The position numbers were made by a program, and so were the translations under genes. The notes under the pieces were generated by a model. It was not told the origin of the DNA, did not search any database, and saw only the letters and a program-made list of their open reading frames with translations. Positions 56,209 through 64,000 of a stretch of DNA of 64,000 nucleotides are shown piece after piece; position 1 is the first letter of the stretch, and the number at the start of each line of letters is the position of its first letter. The DNA is taken from positions 20,353,201 through 20,417,200 of the forward strand of contig OX463835.1 of NCBI GenBank assembly GCA_949825045.1. The letters run 5' to 3'. The DNA is from Argyresthia goedartella (Eukaryota; Arthropoda; Insecta; Lepidoptera; Argyresthiidae).

Positions 56209-56745
56209 ATATTAGTTACATTTAGTCAGTTATCAGCTCGTTATTCCACCGTATTCACACAAAGAAAGCATCGCCATAGCAAAGATAAGAGTGTGAAGCG
56301 AAATGGAGCCAACAAGACCTCGTATGACGCAACCATTTGCCAAGAGAGTACGCTAGAATGTCTAAAAAACTTCGACAAAAATGTCATAGCCGAGATGAGA
56401 TGCGTAGACCTCCGCCGGCTGGCGACTGTCTCAAGAGCGCTAAAGCCGACTAGGTCCGCCCTCAGCCTCCCATCAGCCAAAAAAGTGTCTCATATCTCAG
56501 CAGAAACATTTGAACAGAACAAAAATGGGTGGCCCAATTCAGTGCGGGTTACTGTAGATGATCTCCACAGACAAAAGAGGTTCAATTTCACAGATAACTT
56601 TGTCGGTCTTCTCACAAAAAATCTTAAAGGGAATACCATTAATTTCAATGTGCAAGTCCGAGGATTCAAGACAGACCGTGGGGTCAATGCGGACTCGAAA
56701 CGGAATCCTAACATCTTCAACAGACTGCGTAAGTTCTTCGGTTAG
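56209..56745 (+). CDS. unrecognised 190-residue protein, exon 2
   Basis: The frame is open from the acceptor for 178 codons to a TAG at 56743. It starts ILVTFSQLSARYSTVFTQRK and ends NPNIFNRLRKFFG. The N-terminal 35 residues have no acidic residue, several Arg and Ser, and an ARYST-like site, which is the pattern of a mitochondrial presequence. The rest is basic, with no membrane segment and no domain I recognise. A GTTAGTA overlapping the stop could act as a donor, so a further exon is not excluded. A foldback MITE lies 40 bases after the stop, in the 3' UTR; ATTAAA at 56933 could be the polyadenylation signal. It is transcribed away from da. Open frames on the opposite strand (56490-56832) are probably shadows. 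Confidence 0.6.
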   Translation: MLVTFSQLSARYSTVFTQRKHRHSKDKSVKRNGANKTSYDATICQESTLECLKNFDKNVIAEMRCVDLRRLATVSRALKPTRSALSLPSAKKVSHISAETFEQNKNGWPNSVRVTVDDLHRQKRFNFTDNFVGLLTKNLKGNTINFNVQVRGFKTDRGVNADSKRNPNIFNRLRKFFG

Positions 56746-56783
56746 TATAAGTGCTTTGTGTTTTTTTTTATTGCTACAGTTCC

Positions 56784-56894
56784 CGCCAAGTTTATTTGGC
56801 TCCGAGTAAGCTGTCACCTCTCTCTCTGTCACCCGATCTTACCCTATGCGAGAAAGAGAGGTCACAGCGCTCTCAGAGCCAAAGAAACTTGGCG
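56784..56894. mobile_element. foldback MITE GCCAAGTTT...AAACTTGGC, copy 2
   Basis: Arms CGCCAAGTTTATTTGGCTCC and, inverted, TCAGAGCCAAAGAAACTTGG flank a core with CACCTCTCTCT and AGAGAGGTCACAG, itself partly inverse. Same family as 18384-18478. It lies in the presumed 3' UTR of the candidate gene. Confidence 0.75.
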
Positions 56895-56899
56895 TGGCC

Positions 56900-57795
56900 T
56901 GCAACTGATAGTGAGACCTGTTGACATGAGTCATTAAAATCACTAACCCTTAAATCATTAACATTATTTATCAAATGATAGGATCAAGTGAGTTGCTCAA
57001 TGTTTCATAAATCGAAGTTAGCATGCCTTATTTAATTTTGTGTGATTTATTTAAAAAAATGAATGAATGTTAATGATTTAAATAGTAATAGTGTTTTAAT
57101 ATAAACCAAGTATAGTTCGCATAAGGTTGTGATGGTCATAGGGTACAGAGGAAGTAGCAGAGGGGGTAATGTTCAACCCACCACCAGAAATACTGAAAAA
57201 TTGTTATATTGAAAAGTTTCGAAACACTTATTTAGAAATTAGAAAATGAATACTGGCTGAAAAATTATGTTGATGATGAGGTGGAACGCCTACTGAACCA
57301 CAGGTGGGTGTTTTGTCCTCTATTGTGTCTATTTCACCCAATACCTAGTGTTTGGGCCTGGTTACTCTGGTTACTGTTGGTTCAACAGATGTCCCCTCCC
57401 CAAATCTTCTTGTTTGCTTAATGAATTCTAGGATGTCCCTAAACTTTAAGTTTGACATGCCATCTGCTTTAATGCTAACCATCCCTTGTGTTCGCCATCT
57501 TATGTTTGAATATATTACGCATTCCTCCAGATGTCCTGTAGGAGCCTTTATAATGATAGGTGTCTATTTAGTTTGCATTGACCTGTCACCACAACTACCA
57601 GTATTGATAAGTTTTCCCTACTGAGATTAAGAAAATACTTAGCATTTTTGGGATTTTCTCTTAAGATACGGGTGGCGCAATAGAACGTGCATATTGCATC
57701 ATTTTTTTTGGCGGGATGGAAAGCGTGCGGGCGGGGGAAACCTTACCTCGTTGGTTAGGCGGGCTCATGGAGTTTTGGTCACTATGAGTCACTTC
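56900..57795. other. sequence after the candidate gene, with an open frame
   Basis: 57345-57563 (minus) is an open frame of about 72 codons with a balanced composition, including GMVSIKADGMSNLKFRDILE and FIKQTRRFGEGTSVEP. No ATG lies near its start and no family is recognised. It could be an exon or a relic. The rest holds nothing I can name. Confidence 0.3.
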
Positions 57796-58147
57796 AACGG
57801 GAAGATAAAGATAAAGATAAAGATTTATTTATTTGCTAAAACATGTGTCAGTCAAGATACATAAGCATGCATTTTGGATTATAAATAAGAAAAATTCGGA
57901 TCAACATGTTCTACTGTTATCAGCGTACAAATTTGAGTGGCGGTAAGTCAGGACACGGTTTCAACCATTCTGATGTTAAAAAAAAAAACTAACATTAATT
58001 TAACTTGCATTATAAAAATTCAATTATTAACATTTCAATTACATCAAGAATATTTAAATAATTACAGTGGTCAATATAATTAGAATTTGTCATTGAGAAT
58101 GTCATTTATAAATTTCATCAATAATATTTTAATAATAACAGAGGTCA

Positions 58148-61021
58148 CTACTTTAACTGGAATTTATCATTGAGGAAGTCATTTACACTATAATAACATT
58201 TATCAACTAATAATGATTTGAGCTTATTTTTAAATAGGGAAGTATTTAATTGTTTATAGCATTTTGGTATTTTATTGAATATGATAGGCGCCATACATAG
58301 GATGCTTTTGCTCAATAGCGCCGTTTTACAGGAAAAAAGGCGCAGTCTTTCTGTGTCGCGTCTATCACGAGTCACTGTTTCAGAACGTGGGAATAAATGA
58401 GGGTTGGTCTTCACAAAAGTAGCTACTTCTATTATGTATAATGACGGAAGTGTCAGAATTCGGTGCTTAGTAAATAAAGGCTTACATGTCTCGGTTGTCC
58501 TAATATGAAACATAGCACGTATACACCGTTTCTGCATTTTAAATGCTACTTCTTTATTAGTCGAATTACCCCAAAATATGATTCCGAATCTAAGAGCAGA
58601 TTCTACAAGCCCGTAATACGCCGTGAGTAACACATCTGTACTGACTACTGGAGATAATTTATGTAAAACATATGCTGAAGTACTAATTTTTTTAGTTAAT
58701 TGATTTATGTGTTCTTTCCAGTTTAATTTATTGTCAATTGTCAAACCCAAAAATTTTGCAGTTTCAACCTGATTTATCGTATTATTTTTAAAAATTAATT
58801 TAATGTCATTGTTTTTAATTCTTTGGCTGAAGTGCATAATATTCGTTTTCTTTAGATTTATTTTTAAATTATTGTTGTCGAGCCAATTTATTATCGAAGT
58901 CAAGGAATTGTTTATATCTAATTCATAATTATCGTCTTTATATTTAATAGTCACTGTGCTGTCATCGGCGAATAGGGATATTGGATTATTAGTCGATTTT
59001 GGTATGTCATTTATATATATAATAAATAAAAGGGGGCCCAGTACACTTCCCTGTGGCACACCGTGAGTAATTTTACGCGAATTGGACCTGTATGACACTT
59101 CATTCTTTGTTTTGCAGTTCAGCCTTGATATCTCCGTTATTTGGTGTCTATCTGTCAAATATGATTGTATTAAATCTAAAACATTACCTCTAATTCCGTA
59201 CGCTTCAAGTTTTTTCGTTAGGATATTGTGGTCCACATAGTCAAATGCTTGTGTCATATCACAATAAATCGCACTGACTGGAGATATCTTGTCCATTTGA
59301 CACATAACATTTTTTAGGAAGTCGTACACTGCCATATTGATTGTTTTATTTCGACGGAAGCCTTTTTGTTCGTGGCATAAAATATTATTCTTTTCTAGAT
59401 AGTTGTTTATTTCCTTGTAGTAATATTTTTCAAATATTTTAGAAATTATTGAGATTAAGGCAATTGGCCTGTAAAACTCCATTAGTTCTTTGTTTTCTTT
59501 CTTGAATAGGGGTTTAACAAGCGTTAGTTTCAAATCCTTTGGGAAAATGCCCATTAATATACTTTGATTAACTATATGGCTTAGTGGGTGGCATATATAT
59601 TTATTTGCAGCCTTAATTATTCTTGTTGAAATGTCATCCACACCCACACTATTTGTGTTTCTAAGGTTATTTATGATTTTATAAATATCGAAGGGTGTAC
59701 TTGGAGCCATAAACATCGAGTTCATTTGGTGATTAATATTACATGTCACTTTACTTCCAGCGCCTAACACTGGTTTAATTTTATCAATAAAAAAGTTATT
59801 AAATGCTGTGGCTATGGCTGCAGGAATTGTTATATAAGTGTCATTAACTTTTATTTTTGCAATGGTTTCTTTGGGTATTTTAGGTCTTGATTGACTGATT
59901 ATTTGCCACATTGTTTTCGTCTTGTTCACAGACGATTTTATTTTATGATTGTTTTGAGCACGTTTTGTAAGGTTTGTAATCTTTTTTAATAATTTCGTGT
60001 AGTTGACAAGATTTAATTTATTCATTGTATTTGGTTGTAAGCGAAATTTCCAAAGTAAATCTTTTTTCTTTTTGCTGCATATTTTAATACCTCGTGAGAT
60101 CCATTTTGGCTTAGTACATACTTTTATTATGGTCTGTTTTCGTGGAAAGCACAAATTATAAAAGAAATTGAAATTCTCTATAAAGTTTCTGTAGGCCGAT
60201 GTTGGATCAGCAGCGTCGTAAACGTCAGAAAACGATAAGTTTTTTACGAACCCTACAATTTTTTTTATATTTTCATTTCTGAAGTCTCGTCTCATTTGGC
60301 GCCAGAATTTTAATTTTAAAGTTTTTTTGACTGGAAATTTTATTATTTGGGCAGTGTGATCCGATAAACCGCATTCCAACACTTCAGTTTTACATGTTTT
60401 ATTATAATTATGTGCAAAGTTATCTATGCAGGTTTTACTAGCTGGGCGAGTGGGCTGTCTAAGCGGCAATTTCATATTATAATTCAAAAGTAAACACTCT
60501 AGATCCAGAGTAGTGTTATTATCCTTAAGTATGTCGATATTAAAGTCTCCGGCTAATATTATATTGTAGGACTTCAGCTTAGAAATGTAGTGGAGCACTT
60601 TGTCAAGTCTTTCAAAAAATGTGTTCAAATTATTTTGTTTCGGAATTCTATACACACAAATAATAACAATTTTAAAGTCAATTAGTTCCACTGCACAACA
60701 CTCGAATATGTTAATTAAAGACATTTTTTTAATATCTGGTAGGTCTTTGCATTTGTACTGATTGTTCACCAGAATACATGATCCGCCTCGTTTATTGTCA
60801 TTTCTGCTAAAGCATGCTGCCAGAGTGTAGTTTGGAAGATTTAGGAATGACTCCTGTCCTGCCATCATAAAATGCTCCGTTATACATATCACATCTGTGT
60901 TTATATTTTTGTCTGCTAGTTCATCTAAATTGATCACGAGTAAATCTGCTTTATTTAATAGTCCGGCTATATTCTGATGTAGAATATTAAGATACCTAGT
61001 CTCGAAAAAAAATTGTGTCAT
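58148..61021 (-). CDS. LINE ORF2: endonuclease-reverse transcriptase, 957 aa
   Basis: Full-length open frame from a real ATG. The N-terminal apurinic-type endonuclease has HQN (15-17), TEH (48-50), GDFN (158-161) and SDH (220-222), all expected catalytic residues. The reverse transcriptase follows: FYRPIALISIISKIFEKYYY (517 on), first aspartate in YCDMTQAFDYVDH (D588), GVPQGSVLGPLLFIIYINDI (654-673) and catalytic FADD (684-687). A thumb and C-terminal region (KFLGLTIDNKLNW and beyond) completes it. No zinc-knuckle or RNase H domain is visible. The layout fits the Jockey/CR1 superfamily, but I do not claim the clade. All visible active-site residues are present, so the enzyme may be functional. 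Confidence 0.92.
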   Translation of the reverse strand: MTQFFFETRYLNILHQNIAGLLNKADLLVINLDELADKNINTDVICITEHFMMAGQESFLNLPNYTLAACFSRNDNKRGGSCILVNNQYKCKDLPDIKKMSLINIFECCAVELIDFKIVIICVYRIPKQNNLNTFFERLDKVLHYISKLKSYNIILAGDFNIDILKDNNTTLDLECLLLNYNMKLPLRQPTRPASKTCIDNFAHNYNKTCKTEVLECGLSDHTAQIIKFPVKKTLKLKFWRQMRRDFRNENIKKIVGFVKNLSFSDVYDAADPTSAYRNFIENFNFFYNLCFPRKQTIIKVCTKPKWISRGIKICSKKKKDLLWKFRLQPNTMNKLNLVNYTKLLKKITNLTKRAQNNHKIKSSVNKTKTMWQIISQSRPKIPKETIAKIKVNDTYITIPAAIATAFNNFFIDKIKPVLGAGSKVTCNINHQMNSMFMAPSTPFDIYKIINNLRNTNSVGVDDISTRIIKAANKYICHPLSHIVNQSILMGIFPKDLKLTLVKPLFKKENKELMEFYRPIALISIISKIFEKYYYKEINNYLEKNNILCHEQKGFRRNKTINMAVYDFLKNVMCQMDKISPVSAIYCDMTQAFDYVDHNILTKKLEAYGIRGNVLDLIQSYLTDRHQITEISRLNCKTKNEVSYRSNSRKITHGVPQGSVLGPLLFIIYINDIPKSTNNPISLFADDSTVTIKYKDDNYELDINNSLTSIINWLDNNNLKINLKKTNIMHFSQRIKNNDIKLIFKNNTINQVETAKFLGLTIDNKLNWKEHINQLTKKISTSAYVLHKLSPVVSTDVLLTAYYGLVESALRFGIIFWGNSTNKEVAFKMQKRCIRAMFHIRTTETCKPLFTKHRILTLPSLYIIEVATFVKTNPHLFPRSETVTRDRRDTERLRLFSCKTALLSKSILCMAPIIFNKIPKCYKQLNTSLFKNKLKSLLVDKCYYSVNDFLNDKFQLK

Positions 61022-62141
61022 TATCTATTGGGTCATAATCCTTGTCTTGTAGGTCAAAATTAGTTGTTGATCCCATTTCAATAAACTTTTTTATGTCGTT
61101 GATGATTTGTCGCATACCGTATTTATTTAGCTTGCCCGTGAAGCTAGAGAACATGTCCAATGATAAATTCTTGTTTGTGTCTAAGAACCAGCAGTGTTTG
61201 TGTGTTTCAACATCCAGATATAATAGATTTATAAATTGCTCAGCTCTGTAGTTGAACATTAAAGCTCCACAGATATAGGTCGGCGGGCAAATGATTACAT
61301 TTGTGTGTGTGATTTTTTTTAAGGTATTTCTCAGTAATTGTATCACACTGATGTAGTTTTGGTTCATTTTGATGTCCGATTCTCCCAGAAAAATTATACA
61401 GAAGTCTTCTTTCGTGAGTTTACATACTTTTGTCTCTATTCCCATCAGAAGTTCATTAATTTGTGCTGCAGGTTTCGAAAAATGACAGAAAGTAAACTTT
61501 TTCGCAAATGTGTCTTCAAGATTTTGTAGTACATTGTTATTTCTGCCGCTAATTACACATAGATGGGGTTTTCTTTGTTGGTCTGTTTTTGGTTGTTTTT
61601 CCATATGCTGCGTTTTCTGAGTATGCATTAGAGAATTTAAGTTAGTATTAGATATTTTCCTAGTTATCCGAGCTTTGGATGCTGTATTTTTTTTATGTAG
61701 TTGTTTTTTCCCCGATACTTCGCTATTTGTTGCTGTTAATTTAGTTTCATCTATTTCTGGATGGAGCTTTTTATGTGAACATAATTGAGCATTTGAATGG
61801 CTCTTAGTTCTTAAAGGGGTCTTTTGCGATTTTGGTGATGATGTAACCGTTTTTAGTAGTTGATTTTGTCTAATTAAATCATCATTTTTTGTTTGCAACT
61901 TAGTATTTTCTATGTTTAAGGCAGCTATTTCCTCGTGTGCACTTTGCAACTCAAGAGTTAAGTTTTCAATCTTCTCTCTCATTTGCTTCAACTGTTCGCT
62001 GGCATCGTCGTCGTCCGATATGTTTGGCAAGCTATTTGTTGTGTCGTCCAACGTCCGTTCCCTGATGTGACTGTTGTTAACGTCAGACTCTGAATTGTTA
62101 CGTGGGCGTCGAAATGTGATGTTTTCGAGAAAGTTCTGCAT
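60996..62141 (-). CDS. LINE ORF1: coiled-coil protein with SGNH-like domain, 381 aa
   Basis: The first ATG is at 62141; the frame stays open about 18 codons further upstream but without an ATG. Counting from 62195 in the open frame, residues 64-116 form a clear coiled coil (heptads in LKQMREKIENLTLELQSAHE). Residues 117-210 are basic and low-complexity. Residues 211-365 resemble the SGNH/GDSL esterase-like fold that some CR1-type ORF1 proteins carry, with a FCIIFLGESDI strand-loop and a NVIICPP strand. No CCHC knuckle or RRM is seen. ORF1 proteins of this kind trimerise and bind element RNA. It overlaps the start of ORF2 by 26 bases in another frame. Confidence 0.8.
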   Translation of the reverse strand: MQNFLENITFRRPRNNSESDVNNSHIRERTLDDTTNSLPNISDDDDASEQLKQMREKIENLTLELQSAHEEIAALNIENTKLQTKNDDLIRQNQLLKTVTSSPKSQKTPLRTKSHSNAQLCSHKKLHPEIDETKLTATNSEVSGKKQLHKKNTASKARITRKISNTNLNSLMHTQKTQHMEKQPKTDQQRKPHLCVISGRNNNVLQNLEDTFAKKFTFCHFSKPAAQINELLMGIETKVCKLTKEDFCIIFLGESDIKMNQNYISVIQLLRNTLKKITHTNVIICPPTYICGALMFNYRAEQFINLLYLDVETHKHCWFLDTNKNLSLDMFSSFTGKLNKYGMRQIINDIKKFIEMGSTTNFDLQDKDYDPIDNDTIFFRD

Positions 62142-62212
62142 TTTTTCTTGCGCCTGTGGCTTGGAGGAGTTTATTATTTGAATATCAAGAAACAAAAATT
62201 ATTTATTTAACT

Positions 62213-62286
62213 AGGTCTCGAACCCGGGGTACTTCGCTTAGCGACGACGTATTGAGTCAGCCCGCTAGCCGATCGAGCCACTGCGG
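62213..62286 (-). mobile_element. tRNA-like SINE head between two LINEs
   Basis: On the minus strand CGCAGTGGCTCGATCGGCTA and, 40 bases on, CCCGGGTTCGAGACC resemble RNA polymerase III A and B boxes. It starts right at the tail of the LINE at 62288-63405 and stops just before the ORF1 region of the next element. It does not fold as a canonical tRNA by eye, so I read it as a SINE head and not a tRNA gene. Confidence 0.5.
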
Positions 62287-62287
62287 A

Positions 62288-63405
62288 TAATAATATAATA
62301 ATAATTCTTTATTGCACAGAAAACACAATGGAAAAAATACAACGAACAATATGCAAAGGTGAGCTTATTTCTAAAAAGAAATTTCTTACAGCTAACCTGT
62401 GAGGAAAGGAAAAAATATTTATAGAGAGGTAGTCCTAGTGTACAATTAAGATTTAAAAGAAAGAAATAAAGTCAATATACTATCAGATAAATCACAATAC
62501 ATCCTACACAAACTATAAAATAAATTAATAGAATACAATAAATACATAGATACACATACATACTATAAGATACCCACTATGCGGAAGAGAGGAGATGCTG
62601 TTTCAACTTTTTCTTAAAAGAGAACAAGGATGTGCAATCCCTAATAGCGCAAGGAAGTGCATTCCACAAACGTATTGCCCTTAACCTAAACGAGTGCTCG
62701 TAAGCAACAGTGTTGTGCTGAGGAATTGACAAAAGTGACACCGTGTGAGATCTCCGAAGTCTATCCCCAAAGAAAAGAAACTCAAAATGTTCACGAAGAT
62801 ATGCGGGATAGCGCGGATTTCTCAAAATATTGAAGAGGAAGGAGAGAATGTGCATATCACGACGAAGTCGGATCGGGAGCCAGCCTAATTCCCTGCGATA
62901 TTGGGACACGTGATCGTACTTGCGGAGACCGAAGATAAACCGAATCCCGAGATTTTGAAGTCGCTCGAGTTTGTTCAGTAGATCTTCGTTCGCGCTGGCC
63001 CAGCAAACATCGGCGTAGTCAATTAAAGGCAGAAGAAGGGTCTGAACTAGCATGATTTTAGTCTGCCTAGGCAAGAAGTACTGCAAACGCCGAAGGGAAT
63101 GAAAGGATGCAAAGACTCGTCTGCTGACCTCACAAACGTGGGGCGACCAGGATAAAAGAGTATCAAAAACAACCCCAAGATTTTTGGCTTTCTCGCTGTA
63201 CTTGACAATGGTACCGTCATAAAGCACGGGAGCAACTGACCTATGCTGCAACAAATTAAGTAAGTGCCGTGTACCCAGTATCATCGCCTGAGACTTATCC
63301 GGGTTGACTAATAGCCCATACGAAAGAGCCCATTTCCTGATGTTGTCGAGGTCAGCATTCAAAGCCTCTACAGTCGAAGTCAGATCACACAGGGGAAAAT
63401 GCCGA
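62288..63405 (-). mobile_element. 5'-truncated LINE
   Basis: The C-terminal part of an ORF2 plus a 3' UTR (GCAAAGGTGAGCTTATTTCT, TTATTGCACAGAAAACACAA on the plus strand) and an (ATT)n tail at 62288-62306. 3' UTR relatives lie at 18865-19130 and 37300-37400. The 5' break is near 63405. Confidence 0.8.
62577..63405 (-). pseudogene. LINE reverse transcriptase, C-terminal part
   Basis: An open frame of more than 270 codons without an N-terminus. It begins just after the catalytic region (NADLDNIRKWALSYGLLVNP, DKSQAMILG) and runs through VKYSEKAKNLGVVFDTLLSW, LVQTLLLPLIDYADVCWASA and LERLQNLGIRFIFGLRKYDH to the normal C-terminal RLWNALP...SFKKKLKQHL. This is the thumb and tail of a Jockey-superfamily ORF2. 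It is cleanly open but lacks polymerase and endonuclease parts, so it is non-functional. Confidence 0.88.
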
Positions 63406-63690
63406 TGTTATTGGGTGTCGCCAATTTGAGCATCTAGAGTTGCCTGAGAAAAGACAGCTTTTCAAGGTCGATCACTTATGATGTGTCATCGAACTCGTAT
63501 TGCAGTCACAACAAACAGCAGTTTAACCGTCACTTCAAGACCATAATTTGGATAAACCACCACTTTTTCACTTCACATTTGTATGATTAATGACTAATTT
63601 TAATTCACTTCAGTTTAAGTTTTAGATTATCAACTTTGTTTGTAAAAAAAGCACGATTTTTACGTTGTTTTGATTAAAATTTTTGACTAG
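63405..63690. other. AT-rich spacer before the edge transposase gene
   Basis: No gene or shared repeat was recognised. It may contain the left end of the element encoding the transposase-like ORF. Confidence 0.3.
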
Positions 63691-63692
63691 CT

Positions 63693-64000
63693 ATGCGTAA
63701 GCGTGTCTATTACTCGCGCCAGACGGAGCGTCACTCAAGGGACGGGAAGCAATGCGCATTTTGCGTGCGCGCATTTTACCAGACCTCTCGTTCATACGTT
63801 GTTATTAGGCGACTATATTGTTCTGAATATGAACTACGGCGAATCAGTCAAGCTCCGAGTGCTAATTTAATTAAAATATGGATAAAGCGTTTCGAAGAGA
63901 CTGGCTCAACGTTTAAACCCAAAGCAAAAGGTCGTCCAAGAACATCTAGGACCGAAGACAATATTGAGAGAGTTATGCAGTCGGTACAAGGAGAACCACA
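63693..64000 (+). CDS. transposase-like protein with DUF4817-type HTH, partial
   Basis: The frame is open from the ATG at 63693 (first after a stop at 63684) to the window edge, 102 codons. After a poorly conserved start it reads QCAFCVRAFYQTSRSYV, then APSANLIKIWIKRFEETGST, then KGRPRTSRTEDNIERVMQSV. This follows the pattern of the DUF4817 helix-turn-helix (AxxxYxxxxSYxxxxR ... PSxxxIxxWxxxFEETGS ... GRPRTxRTxENIERV) found at the N-terminus of many arthropod Tc1/mariner-superfamily transposases. The catalytic domain would lie to the right, outside the window. Whether the copy is intact cannot be told. Confidence 0.75.
   Translation, partial: MRKRVYYSRQTERHSRDGKQCAFCVRAFYQTSRSYVVIRRLYCSEYELRRISQAPSANLIKIWIKRFEETGSTFKPKAKGRPRTSRTEDNIERVMQSVQGEP

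Larger units (their letters stand above)
57802..62205 (-). mobile_element. near-complete non-LTR retrotransposon
   Basis: The element contains two overlapping ORFs in the usual ORF1-ORF2 order and a 3' UTR ending in an (ATCTTT)n tail (57802-57822 on the plus strand). Both ORFs are free of stops. The 3' UTR duplicates the last coding segment: GAATTTGTCATTGAGAATGT (58084 onward) resembles 58159-58180, which encodes the end of ORF2. The 5' end cannot be fixed exactly. A tRNA-like sequence lies immediately upstream. Confidence 0.85.

Noticed and set aside
56539..56832. 97-codon minus-strand frame antisense to the candidate gene
   Set aside because: It looks fairly protein-like, but it starts inside the foldback MITE and lacks splice support. 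The plus-strand model has a donor, an acceptor and matching phase. I keep it as the main alternative.
62213..62286. Genuine tRNA gene
   Set aside because: The B box departs from consensus and I could not form a regular acceptor stem by eye.

Overview
The window reads as nuclear DNA of a moth or butterfly (Lepidoptera). It is AT-rich, has GT-AG introns, and is filled with repeat types common in that order: several tRNA-headed SINE families, Helitron-like elements whose ends carry GGGTTCCGTACC / GGTACGGAACCC and a GTCC/GACG microsatellite, many foldback MITEs, and 3' pieces of non-LTR retrotransposons. Nothing bacterial is present. The species cannot be named from sequence alone.

Host genes. 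The main gene is on the minus strand and I identify it as daughterless (da, the class I bHLH / E-protein gene). Exon 1 (50495-50414) begins [16 protein letters not shown], matching my memory of the Daughterless N-terminus, and ends at a GTGAGT donor. A 53-base exon (16645-16593) has a T-rich acceptor, a GTAAGT donor and the phase needed to follow exon 1. If this is right, most of the window is a 33.8-kb first intron and the start of a second intron. No bHLH exon is present; it would lie to the left. A second candidate gene runs divergently at 56079-56745 (+): two exons, a 94-base intron and a 190-residue unrecognised protein with a mitochondrial-type N-terminus. A third host-like piece is a single exon at 30465-30541 (+) that encodes the start of a THAP zinc finger, inside da intron 1.

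Mobile elements, left to right. 0-16.5 kb: SINEs, MITEs (one split by a LINE at 5.9-7.1 kb, another split by a Helitron-like element at 15.7-16.1 kb) and two minisatellites. 16.6-50.4 kb (da intron 1): a 56-bp x13 tandem array close to exon 2, a dead Tc1-type transposase at 24.2-24.9 kb, more copies of the same MITE, SINE and Helitron-like families, LINE C-terminal scraps and long quiet AT-rich stretches. 51.6-55.1 kb: a complete-ended LTR retrotransposon (minus strand) with gag but with reverse transcriptase, RNase H and most of integrase deleted, so that protease is joined in frame to the integrase tail. 57.8-62.2 kb: a non-LTR retrotransposon (minus strand) with both ORFs open and all endonuclease and reverse transcriptase motifs in place. 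62.3-63.4 kb: a second, 5'-truncated LINE. 63.7 kb to the end: the start of a transposase-like gene with a helix-turn-helix of the DUF4817 type, cut by the window edge.

Limits: everything was read by eye. Repeat boundaries are accurate to a few bases where terminal repeats are visible and to tens of bases elsewhere. Clade names for LINE fragments are deliberately left open.
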